Assembly: GCA_019419625.1 (NCBI GenBank)
Contig: DXZO01000002.1
Coordinates: 1-20,249 of the forward strand
Source: Collinsella sp.
GTDB taxonomy: Bacteria > Actinomycetota > Coriobacteriia > Coriobacteriales > Coriobacteriaceae
DNA length: 20,249 nucleotides
Direction: 5' to 3'
Part shown: in pieces, positions 5,641 through 12,553 of the stretch
Position numbering within the stretch: the stretch's first letter is position 1
How the letters are laid out: the number at the start of each line of letters is the position of its first letter
The notes under the pieces: model-generated
Told to the model about the DNA's origin: nothing
Seen by the model: the letters and a program-made list of their open reading frames with translations, nothing else
The model's database searches: none
Made by a program: the position numbers and the translations under genes

Positions 5641-7242
5641 GTGTCTGCAACCATTAAACCCTTCACCGATGAGTTCGAAGAGTATGGCCGCGATGAATCT
5701 CGTGCATCGGGCGAAGCATCGAGCATCTCGTTTCCGACAACGGAAGACGAGGTCCGTGCCATTTTGGAAACGCTCCATGCCGAGCGTGTCCCGGTAACGG
5801 TTCAGGGCGCCCGAACCGGCCTTGCCGCCGGTGCCGTGCCCCACGGTGGGCATATCCTCAATACTTCCCGTATGAATCGCTACTTGGGCCTTCGCCGCGA
5901 TGAACAAGGCCAATTTCTGCTGCGCGTGGAGCCGGGCGTTGTGCTCTCGGAGCTGCGTAAGCAGCTGAGCAAGAAGGTACTGCCGACCGCTGGTTGGGAC
6001 CAGGCATCGCTTGAGGCCTACGAGGAGTTCCAAGAGTCCTCCGAGCAGTTCTTTCCCACCGATCCCACCGAGGCATCTGCCTGTCTGGGTGGCATGGCGG
6101 CATGCAACGCCTCCGGCGCCCGCAGCTACGCTTACGGCCCCATGCGCCCGCATATTACGGGACTCCACGTCGCGCTGGCTGATGGCGATTTGCTTGAGCT
6201 TCAGCGCGGCGAGGCTTTTGCCCAGGGCCGCCACCTGTCGCTCGTGACGGCAGAGGGCCGTACGCTCGAGCTCGATCTTCCCGGCTATACCATGCCCGAG
6301 ACAAAAAATGCCTCAGGCTATTTCGTTGCGGACGATATGGACGCCATCGACCTCTTTATCGGCGCGTGCGGCACGCTCGGCGTTATCACCGAGCTCGAGA
6401 TTGCCTTGCAGGCGGCGCCTGCGGTCGTTTGGGGTGTGAGTTGCTTTTTCGATAGCGAGGACAAGGCGGTGTCCTTTACCGATTCCGTGCGCCCTGTCCT
6501 GTCCCATGCGGCTGCCATCGAGTACTTCGATGCTGGCGCCCTGGATATTCTACGTCGCCAGCGCGAGCAGTCGACGGCGTTTGCCTCGCTGCCGGCGCTC
6601 GACGACGAGGCAAAGGTCTGTGTCTACGTGGAGCTCGATTGCGATGACGAGGCGCAGGCGACCGAGGAGCTGTACCACTTGGGATGGGTGCTGGAGCTTG
6701 CGGGCGGCCGCGACGATGCGACATGGGTCGCCCGCACCGAAGTCGATCGCGAGTGCCAGCGGTTCTTCCGCCACGCGGTGCCCGAGAGCGTCAACATGCT
6801 CATCGACGAGCGTCGCCGCACCGACCCCACCATTACCAAGCTGGGATCGGATATGTCGGTGCCCAATGCACGCCTTGCCGATGTCGTGGCCCTCTATCGC
6901 CGCACGCTGGCCGAAAGCGGGCTTGAGTCTGCTGCCTGGGGACACATCGGGAACAACCATCTGCATGTGAACATCCTGCCGCGCGATGCGCAAGACTACC
7001 GTCGTGGTGGAGAGCTCTTTGCCCAGTGGGCTTCCGAGGTCACGGCCATGGGCGGTGCCGTTTCTGCCGAACACGGCGTCGGCAAGATCAAGGCGGGCTT
7101 CTTGGAGACGATGTACGGCCACGAGGCCATGGTCGAGTCGGCGCGTCTCAAACTCCAGCTCGATCCTGCCGGCCAGCTGGGTCGCGGCAACCTGTTTACG
7201 GAGAAGCTCTTGGATGAACTCGTCCAGAAAGGGGGCGCGTGA
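5641..7242 (+). CDS. FAD-linked 2-hydroxyacid (probably D-lactate) dehydrogenase, GlcD family
   Basis: This 533-residue flavoprotein is expected to oxidise lactate or a related 2-hydroxyacid to the 2-oxoacid. The N-terminal half is an FAD_binding_4 (PCMH-type) domain with the GARTGLAAGA loop at 56-65. The C-terminal half is an FAD-oxidase_C domain with metal/active-site residues in HIGNNHLHVN (435-444) and EHGVGK (477-482). The GTG start is set by AAGGGGGAG 5 nt upstream. It is somewhat longer than usual GlcD/LctD proteins (about 460-480). It is followed without a gap by etfB and ferredoxin-type etfA, the gene set of the electron-bifurcating lactate dehydrogenase known from Acetobacterium woodii. 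There, lactate oxidation by NAD+ is driven by reduced ferredoxin. Substrate is inferred; glycolate or another hydroxyacid is possible. Cytoplasmic. Confidence 0.88.
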   Translation: MSATIKPFTDEFEEYGRDESRASGEASSISFPTTEDEVRAILETLHAERVPVTVQGARTGLAAGAVPHGGHILNTSRMNRYLGLRRDEQGQFLLRVEPGVVLSELRKQLSKKVLPTAGWDQASLEAYEEFQESSEQFFPTDPTEASACLGGMAACNASGARSYAYGPMRPHITGLHVALADGDLLELQRGEAFAQGRHLSLVTAEGRTLELDLPGYTMPETKNASGYFVADDMDAIDLFIGACGTLGVITELEIALQAAPAVVWGVSCFFDSEDKAVSFTDSVRPVLSHAAAIEYFDAGALDILRRQREQSTAFASLPALDDEAKVCVYVELDCDDEAQATEELYHLGWVLELAGGRDDATWVARTEVDRECQRFFRHAVPESVNMLIDERRRTDPTITKLGSDMSVPNARLADVVALYRRTLAESGLESAAWGHIGNNHLHVNILPRDAQDYRRGGELFAQWASEVTAMGGAVSAEHGVGKIKAGFLETMYGHEAMVESARLKLQLDPAGQLGRGNLFTEKLLDELVQKGGA

Positions 7243-7244
7243 AG

Positions 7245-8060
7245 ATGAGTGATTTCCATATGGTGGTGTGCGTCAAGGCGGTGCCCGGAAGCACCGAGGT
7301 CAAGATGGACCCCAAGACCAATACTATCGTGCGTGATGGCAAGCAGGCGGTCATTAATCCCTTCGATGCAAGTGCCCTCGAATGTGCGCTAGCGCTGAAG
7401 GACGACTTTATCGGCTTTGGCATGGACGTGCGTGTGACGGTGGTGTCGATGGGCATCCCCGCGACCGAATCGCTGCTGCGCGACTGCATCGCCCGCGGTG
7501 CCGACGACGCGCTGCTGCTGACCGATCGCGCCTTTGCGGGCGCCGATACCCTAGCCACCACCTATGCCCTCAAATGCGGCATCGAGGCACTCGATGAGGA
7601 CTTTGACCTGCTCATCTGCGGCAAGATGGCAGTGGACGGCGATACGGCCCAGATCGGCCCCGAGCTGGCCGGCGCCTTTGGGGTCCCCTGCGTGACCGAC
7701 GTGAGCTGTGTGCAGAGCGCGGGATTTACGACGTGTGGCTCGCTGGCGCTCGTTCACGGCTGCGATGCCGGCGAGGAGACGGTGTACCTGGAGATGCCGT
7801 GTGCGATGACGACTGCCAAGGAGATTGGCCAGCTGCGCATGCCGAGTATTGCCGGTATTCGCGCGGCCGAGGATGCAGACGTGCGCGTGGCCAGCGCTGC
7901 CGACGTAAACGCCGACCCCTCGCGTTGCGGCCTTGCCGGATCACCGACGCAGGTCGTGCGCTCGTTTGTGCCCGACCGTGACCAAACGTGCGAGGCCGTC
8001 GAGGGAACGGCGTCCGAGCAGGCGGTAAAACTTGCCAAGATTATCGAGGGGATGGCATAG
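7245..8060 (+). CDS. etfB: Electron transfer flavoprotein subunit beta, bifurcating type
   Basis: This 271-residue protein is the EtfB/FixA subunit, which forms a heterodimer with EtfA and, in bifurcating complexes, binds NAD(H) and the bifurcating FAD. It opens with VVCVKAVPGSTEV, usual for the family. It carries VDGDTAQIGP at 130-139, a form of the nucleotide-binding segment found in FAD-containing bifurcating Etfs rather than the AMP-binding human type. The ATG at 7245 is preferred, with AAAGGGGG about 9 nt upstream. A GTG at 7239 overlapping the preceding stop would add two residues. The stop abuts the etfA start with no gap, so the three genes are one operon. Confidence 0.92.
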   Translation: MSDFHMVVCVKAVPGSTEVKMDPKTNTIVRDGKQAVINPFDASALECALALKDDFIGFGMDVRVTVVSMGIPATESLLRDCIARGADDALLLTDRAFAGADTLATTYALKCGIEALDEDFDLLICGKMAVDGDTAQIGPELAGAFGVPCVTDVSCVQSAGFTTCGSLALVHGCDAGEETVYLEMPCAMTTAKEIGQLRMPSIAGIRAAEDADVRVASAADVNADPSRCGLAGSPTQVVRSFVPDRDQTCEAVEGTASEQAVKLAKIIEGMA

Positions 8061-9266
8061 ATGAGCGGGCTGATTATCGATAGCGAAGCCTGTATCGGCT
8101 GCGGTCGCTGCGTTCGCGCCTGCGCCTCGGGCGGCATTGTGGTGGAGGGTGAGCGCCCCAATCGCTGTGCCCGCGTAACCGACGGCTGTATCCTGTGCGG
8201 TGGGTGCGTCGACGCCTGCCCCGTCAACGCCATCTCGATTGAGCGCGACGAGGCCGCCGGCGCGGCAGACCTTGACGCATATCGAGACATCTGGATCTTC
8301 GTGCAGACTGACGAGCACGATGCCGTTACATCCGTGGCCTTCGAGCTCATGGGCAAGGGGCGCGAGCTTGCCGATGCCCGCGGCTGCCGTCTGGTGGCAC
8401 TGGTCGGCATGAGCCCCGAGGGCTCACTCGGGGACCTGGAGCATCTGATTTGCGCCGGTGCGGACGAAGTTCTGGTCTGTCGTGACGAGCGCCTGCGTCA
8501 GAACGACGCGGAGGTCTACGCCCGCTTGATCTGCGATTTGGTAGCCGAGCGCAAGCCCGAGGCCATTCTGTACGGCGCGACCGCCTTTGGTCGCGAGCTG
8601 GCGCCCGGTGTGGCCGTGCGCTTGCAGACGGGCCTTACGGCCGATTGCACGGTGCTTTCGATGGATACGGAGACGGGTCTGCTGCAGCAGACGCGCCCGG
8701 CGTTTGGCGGCAACCTGATGGCCACCATTATCTGCCCCAACCACCGTCCTCAGATGGCAACGGTGCGCCCCGGCATCTTTAAGGCGCCCGAGTTTGACTA
8801 TAGCCGCTCCGGCACGATTGCCCAGGTAGTGCTAGCGGATGACGTTAAGGCCCGTGTCGAGATCTCGATTCCCGCCGAGGAGTGGGGACAGCAGGCCTCA
8901 ATTGCCGATGCCGAGCGTCTAGTCGTGGTGGGCCGCGGCATCGGCTCCAAGAAAAACCTACCGCTGATGCGAAAGCTTGCCGAGGCTCTGGGTGCCGAGC
9001 TTGGCTGCACGCGCCCCGTGGTGGAGGCCGGCTGGCTGGAGTATCGCCACCAAATTGGCCAGACGGGTGTATCGGTCTCGCCCAAGCTCCTCGTGAGCAT
9101 CGGTGTCTCGGGCGCTACCCAGCATCTCGCCGGCATCGGTGGGGCGGAGTGCATTGTCGCCATCAATGAGGACCCGGATGCCCCCATCTTCGGTGCCGCC
9201 CAGTACAAGGTCGTCGGCGATGCCGTTGAGATCGTTGAGGAACTGCTGGCTCAGCTCGAGTGCTAA
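8061..9266 (+). CDS. etfA: Electron transfer flavoprotein subunit alpha with N-terminal 2[4Fe-4S] ferredoxin domain
   Basis: This 401-residue protein fuses a ferredoxin domain to EtfA/FixB. Residues 11-21 (C11, C14, C17, C21) and 43-53 (C43, C46, C49, C53) give two CxxCxxCxxxC motifs for two [4Fe-4S] clusters. The rest has the EtfA N-terminal domain, then the C-terminal FAD-binding part with GRGIGSKKN, a GQTG segment and SGATQHLAGI, the conserved FAD-contact region. The ferredoxin extension is known in the EtfA of lactate dehydrogenase/Etf and caffeyl-CoA reductase/Etf complexes, where it may receive electrons from ferredoxin. With the adjacent dehydrogenase, the likely role is ferredoxin-dependent lactate oxidation by NAD+. 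Its last 4 bp overlap the end of the HD gene on the other strand. Confidence 0.92.
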   Translation: MSGLIIDSEACIGCGRCVRACASGGIVVEGERPNRCARVTDGCILCGGCVDACPVNAISIERDEAAGAADLDAYRDIWIFVQTDEHDAVTSVAFELMGKGRELADARGCRLVALVGMSPEGSLGDLEHLICAGADEVLVCRDERLRQNDAEVYARLICDLVAERKPEAILYGATAFGRELAPGVAVRLQTGLTADCTVLSMDTETGLLQQTRPAFGGNLMATIICPNHRPQMATVRPGIFKAPEFDYSRSGTIAQVVLADDVKARVEISIPAEEWGQQASIADAERLVVVGRGIGSKKNLPLMRKLAEALGAELGCTRPVVEAGWLEYRHQIGQTGVSVSPKLLVSIGVSGATQHLAGIGGAECIVAINEDPDAPIFGAAQYKVVGDAVEIVEELLAQLEC

Positions 9267-10075
9267 GCGCTTGCCAGCCAGCGGCGCAGCTCGTCCTTAA
9301 GGCGGCTCCAGGTTGCCTGCGCGGCGGGGTCGGTAAAGGGTCGCGTAATGCCAAAGGGCGCGTCGAGCAGGCGATAGATATCGCCTTGCTCGCGCGCCAG
9401 TGCACGGCTTGCCGGATGGACGAGCTCAAACATAAAGCAGATGAGCCCCACCAGGTAGTCCGCCGGCTCGTTGCGCTCGTCACGCGCGACGCAGCGATGC
9501 TCGTCAAAGGCGGTAAGCGCCGGTGTCGAGAAGTGGCTGGCGAGAAACGTGTCCTCATCCACCTTGAGGATGGTGTCGACGGTGCTGTCGGCGATGGTGC
9601 GCATAATGTCGATCTTGTCGCCATCGCGCACGATCTCGCAGAAGCTCCGTGTACGGGTGTCGAGTTCCGTGGGCAGGCGAAAATCACTGTGGTGGGCGAT
9701 GCTCGCGCGGATCAGTTCGTCCTCTGCCGGGTCATCGATAAAGTCGCGGATGCTCGTTACGGCGGGTGCATCGGCGGGATTCTCGCCAAAGAGGACCTCG
9801 ATGCCCAGCGCTGCATGGCTCATGCTCTCGGCGTCCTTAAAGGTGTCCCAGCGCCGCAACTGCTCAAAGCGGCCCATATCGTGTAGCAGGCCGCAAAGCC
9901 ATGCCAGGTCAATATCTTCTGACGACCAGCCCTGCTCGCGCGCTACGGCATCGCATGCCTCGGCCACGTGGTACGTATGCTCGATTTTGAGCGCGATGCG
10001 TGGGTTGGTGGCGTCGTAGGCATCGGTGTAGCTTTTGAAGGCCGCGCGCGCCCGGTCTCGATCGATAGCTGTCAT
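9263..10075 (-). CDS. HD domain metal-dependent phosphohydrolase
   Basis: This 270-residue soluble protein has the HD signature: H36, H65-D66 (LLHDMG), further histidines H87 and H128-H129, and D153 in DGDKID, a metal-binding pattern of HD phosphohydrolases. It has no extra sensor or (p)ppGpp synthetase domain, so the substrate is unknown; nucleotides or phosphoesters are usual. The ATG at 10075 has AGGAAG 5 nt upstream. The gene is divergent from azlC and convergent with etfA. Its TAG overlaps the etfA TAA by 4 bp, and no terminator lies between them. Confidence 0.85.
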   Translation of the reverse strand: MTAIDRDRARAAFKSYTDAYDATNPRIALKIEHTYHVAEACDAVAREQGWSSEDIDLAWLCGLLHDMGRFEQLRRWDTFKDAESMSHAALGIEVLFGENPADAPAVTSIRDFIDDPAEDELIRASIAHHSDFRLPTELDTRTRSFCEIVRDGDKIDIMRTIADSTVDTILKVDEDTFLASHFSTPALTAFDEHRCVARDERNEPADYLVGLICFMFELVHPASRALAREQGDIYRLLDAPFGITRPFTDPAAQATWSRLKDELRRWLASA

Positions 10076-10106
10076 AATGACTTCCTAAAAAGTTGTGTCT
10101 TTCGAT

Positions 10107-10142
10107 CCGGTGGCAATTGTAGGTGAACTTTATTGCCACCGG
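10107..10142. promoter_or_regulatory. Perfect 11-bp inverted repeat spanning the azlC ribosome binding site and possible TTG start
   Basis: CCGGTGGCAAT (10107-10117) and ATTGCCACCGG (10132-10142) are exact inverted copies with a 14-nt spacer. The spacer contains AGGTGA (10121-10126), and the right arm contains the TTG at 10133. As RNA this would put the Shine-Dalgarno in a loop and the TTG in the stem. As DNA it could be an operator in the divergent HD/azlC promoter region. No T-run follows, so it is not a simple terminator. Confidence 0.55.
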
Positions 10143-10894
10143 TTGATATTTCTGCTGCGTTGCAAGGCGCGCTGCAGACGACTTACCAGAATGGGAGTGG
10201 CATGGTCCTTAGGATCTTTAAAATCGTCTGGCCAGTGATGCTTACCTATGTTGCAATAGGCGCGCCGTGCGGAATGATCATGGGGCAGACGGGAATGGAG
10301 CCCTGGATGGTCTTTGCTCTGAGCAGCACGTTTGTGACGGGCAGCGGCCAGTTTATGATCTGCAATCTTTGGCTGGCGGGCGTACCGGCACCTTCGATTA
10401 TCGCGAGCGTCGCCGCCATCTCCTCGCGCTTCGCTCTTTACTCGGCATCGATCGCACCCCATCTGGCGGGCGCCTCGAAGCGTCAGACGCTGGCTGTTGC
10501 CGCGACGCTCACCGAGGAGGCATACGGCATCTCGCTTGCCAAGCTGGTTGAGGGGGAGGATTGGGGCCCGCGCGAATCCTTCGTGCTCAACGTGATCCTC
10601 ATCGCGACATGGGGCGCTTCGTGCACGATGGGTGCCATCGTCGGTGCCGTTGTCGATGTTCCCACCGCCATTGCAGCCTTTGTCTGCACCTCGCTCTTTA
10701 TCTGCCTGCTCTTTTCGCAGCGGCTGTCGCGCGGCAACGTTGTCGCGGCGGTTTCGGGCGCGGTGTCCGTCGCCGTATGCAAGTTCTTGGGCCTCACGAA
10801 TATTGCCGTGCCGGCAAGCGTCGTGGCCGGCATTGCCATTGCGTTGGCGTGCGATGCTGTATTTGACGGAAGAGGTGCCCGCGATGCCCGTTAA
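10133..10894 (+). CDS. azlC: AzlC family branched-chain amino acid exporter, large subunit
   Basis: This integral membrane protein (253 residues from TTG at 10133) works with AzlD to export branched-chain amino acids or analogues. Family features are the first helix entering at IFKIVWPVML, the FVTGSGQFMICNL segment with its polar residues, ISSRFALYSASIAPHL, and the TLTEEAYGISL motif matching the AzlC 'TDE.ya' region. The start is uncertain. TTG 10133 has AGGTGA at ideal spacing, but lies in the stem of an 11-bp inverted repeat. ATG 10202 (GGGAG 4 nt upstream) gives 230 residues and a more usual short N-terminus. The stop overlaps azlD by 11 nt, so the two are coupled. Confidence 0.88.
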   Translation: MPPVDISAALQGALQTTYQNGSGMVLRIFKIVWPVMLTYVAIGAPCGMIMGQTGMEPWMVFALSSTFVTGSGQFMICNLWLAGVPAPSIIASVAAISSRFALYSASIAPHLAGASKRQTLAVAATLTEEAYGISLAKLVEGEDWGPRESFVLNVILIATWGASCTMGAIVGAVVDVPTAIAAFVCTSLFICLLFSQRLSRGNVVAAVSGAVSVAVCKFLGLTNIAVPASVVAGIAIALACDAVFDGRGARDAR

Positions 10895-11207
10895 CGAGTT
10901 CTTGGTTCTGTGGCTGTCGTCGTGGGCTGCTATCGCGTTCTTTCGCATCGCGCCGGCGTTTGCCTTGCGCGGGAGAACGCTGTCGCCCCGCATTACCGAG
11001 GCCCTGGGTTATATCCCGCCCGCTGCCTTTGCCGCGCTGGTCGCCAACGACTTGGTGAGCCCCGGCGCGTTCGACGCGGGACCCTGGCCTGCCTTGGTTC
11101 CCTGGATTGCGGCCGCCGGCGTCGTGGTCGTGGCGGTCAAGACAAAATCGATGCTGTGGTGCTGTGTTTCGGGCATCGTGTTCTATATCGTTTTGAGCCT
11201 CATATAA
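10884..11207 (+). CDS. azlD: AzlD family branched-chain amino acid exporter, small subunit
   Basis: This 107-residue protein has four hydrophobic segments and the AzlD layout: an FRIAPAFALRGR segment after helix 1, then 'ITEALGYIPPAAFAALVANDLV'-type sequence, then two C-terminal helices. It pairs with AzlC in the exporter. The ATG at 10884 is chosen for AAGAGGTG 6 nt upstream and for the 11-nt overlap with the azlC end. An in-frame ATG at 10854 would add ten residues but lacks as good a site. No independent promoter is needed. Confidence 0.88.
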   Translation: MPVNEFLVLWLSSWAAIAFFRIAPAFALRGRTLSPRITEALGYIPPAAFAALVANDLVSPGAFDAGPWPALVPWIAAAGVVVVAVKTKSMLWCCVSGIVFYIVLSLI

Positions 11208-11211
11208 GAGC

Positions 11212-11230
11212 GGGGCACGTTTAGCGCCCC
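11212..11230 (+). terminator. Weak hairpin after azlD
   Basis: GGGGC and GCCCC (5 bp, 9-nt loop) lie 5 nt after the azlD stop. No T-run follows, so a terminator function is only possible. The rest of the gap up to the permease start holds a second hairpin at 11309-11331 and no clear promoter. Confidence 0.25.
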
Positions 11231-11308
11231 TGTCCAACGAATCGAATTTCTCACCGAGCTGGTCTATTTCTTCTGGTACCATGGTCAAACTTTACTGTAG
11301 CAAAGCGT

Positions 11309-11331
11309 GACGTGGGCTTTTGTACCCCGTC
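11309..11331 (+). promoter_or_regulatory. Hairpin just upstream of the permease ribosome binding site
   Basis: GACGTGGG can pair with CCCCGTC (7 pairs with one bulged T, 8-nt loop). It ends 18 nt before the permease ATG at 11350 and just before its ATGGGGG ribosome binding site. It may affect translation or be chance; no known riboswitch pattern was recognised. Confidence 0.3.
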
Positions 11332-11349
11332 AACGGAAATGGGGGTTTC

Positions 11350-12372
11350 ATGGCACAGGAAGCGACCGCCAACGAGCAAAAGAAATTCAAGGTCCCGCGC
11401 ATCCCGGGCGACATCATGATTTATCCGATGATCGTCGGTCTTTTGCTCAACACCTTCTGCCCGCAGGTTTTTGAGATCGGCGGATTCTTTACGGCTGCCT
11501 GCCGCGGTGGCTCCAATACCATCGTCGCCGCGATCCTGCTGTTTGTGGGCGCCGGCATCAGCTTTAAGTCCACGCCGGGCGCTATCAAGACCGGCATCGT
11601 CGTGCTGATTCCCAAGCTGGTCGTCGCAGCGGCTCTCGGCCTGGGCGTGGCATATTTCTTTAACGACAACTTCCTGGGTCTGAGCTCCGTGTCTATCATC
11701 GGCGGCATCACGTTTTGCAACATGGCGCTCTATACGGGCATCATGGGCGAGTTCGGTGATGAGTCTGAGCGGGGCGCCGTCGGTATCCTGTTCTTTACGG
11801 CCGGCCCCGCCGTCACGATGATCATCCTCGGTGTTTCCGGCCTCGCCAATATTCCCATTGGCACCATTATCGGCTCCATCTTGCCACTCGTTATTGGCAT
11901 GGTTCTGGGCAACCTGTTCCCGTTTATCAAGAACCTGCTGGTTCCCGGTGCCAATCCCGCGATTGCCGTCATCGGATTTCAGCTCGGTGCGTCCATGAGC
12001 CTGTCGAGCTTTATCACCGGCGGTATTTCCGGCATCTTGCTGGGCCTTGTCACGCTGTTTGTCGTCGGTCCCATCACCTTTGCGTTCGAGCGTCTGTGCG
12101 GCGGCAATGGCAAGGCCGCTGTGGCTTGCTCCACCATTGCCGGCACGGCTATGACCACACCGGTTGCCCTCGCCGAGGTCGCACCGCGCTACGCCGAGCT
12201 TGCGCCCACCGCGTACGCTCAGATCGCCACCGCCGTTATCATCACGGCGATCATGGCTCCGATTCTGACTGGCTGGGTCGACAAGAAGTTCTGCCAAGGC
12301 AAGGAGGATCTGTCGCCTGTCGGTGTCGAGGCCATCGAGGAGGCCGTCGTGACTGACATCGATGGCGAGTAG
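11350..12372 (+). CDS. kdgT: 2-keto-3-deoxygluconate permease
   Basis: This 340-residue inner-membrane protein matches the KdgT family, proton symporters for 2-keto-3-deoxygluconate. The RIPGDIMIYPMIVGLLLNTF opening, FEIGGFFTA, a FVGAGISF segment and the GNxFPFIK stretch follow the family pattern, with about ten hydrophobic helices. The start is taken at ATG 11350, with GGGGG upstream. A TTG at 11320 in frame would add ten residues lying within a hairpin. No KDG kinase, aldolase or uronate-degradation gene is nearby, so the substrate is inferred from the family only; another keto-sugar acid is possible. It is followed by two hairpins and appears monocistronic. Confidence 0.88.
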   Translation: MAQEATANEQKKFKVPRIPGDIMIYPMIVGLLLNTFCPQVFEIGGFFTAACRGGSNTIVAAILLFVGAGISFKSTPGAIKTGIVVLIPKLVVAAALGLGVAYFFNDNFLGLSSVSIIGGITFCNMALYTGIMGEFGDESERGAVGILFFTAGPAVTMIILGVSGLANIPIGTIIGSILPLVIGMVLGNLFPFIKNLLVPGANPAIAVIGFQLGASMSLSSFITGGISGILLGLVTLFVVGPITFAFERLCGGNGKAAVACSTIAGTAMTTPVALAEVAPRYAELAPTAYAQIATAVIITAIMAPILTGWVDKKFCQGKEDLSPVGVEAIEEAVVTDIDGE

Positions 12373-12421
12373 CAATCGATACCCATCAATGATGCCGGCG
12401 TGTGCAATTCGCGCCGTATGG

Positions 12422-12461
12422 GCGCCCGAACAGAAACTGTTTTGCAGTGATGTTCGGGCGC
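12422..12461 (+). terminator. Long hairpin after the permease gene
   Basis: GCGCCCGAACA and TGTTCGGGCGC form a perfect 11-bp stem, with an inner ACTG/CAGT pairing in the 18-nt loop. It starts 50 nt after the permease stop. The sequence that follows is T-rich but lacks a clean T-run. It is probably the end signal of the permease transcript, possibly working in both directions. Confidence 0.55.
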
Positions 12462-12463
12462 TC

Positions 12464-12472
12464 TGCTATTAT
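12464..12472 (+). promoter_or_regulatory. Extended -10 promoter element for the GGDEF gene
   Basis: TGCTATTAT is a good extended -10 (TGn then TATTAT). It sits between the two hairpins and 82 nt before the ATG at 12554. The -35 is poor (TTGCAG at 19-nt spacing), which an extended -10 can tolerate. Transcription would start inside the next inverted repeat. Confidence 0.4.
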
Positions 12473-12499
12473 CCCCTTTACCCCTGCGGAGTAAAGGGG
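12473..12499 (+). promoter_or_regulatory. Perfect 9-bp inverted repeat, terminator or operator
   Basis: CCCCTTTAC and GTAAAGGGG are exact inverted copies with a 9-nt spacer, followed by TGTTTATT. It could be a second, weak terminator of the permease transcript. Alternatively it is an operator lying directly after the -10 at 12467-12472. The sequence cannot separate the two. Confidence 0.45.
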
Positions 12500-12553
12500 T
12501 GTTTATTGCCCTGATTCGAATTGGGCGATTCTGACCACTTGGGTATTGAAGGG

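Noticed and set aside
11251..12375. 374-codon minus-strand frame opposite the permease gene
   Set aside because: Composition is Asp/Arg/Gly/Gln-rich without hydrophobic cores, as expected for the antisense of a membrane protein gene. The plus-strand frame clearly encodes a KdgT family protein.
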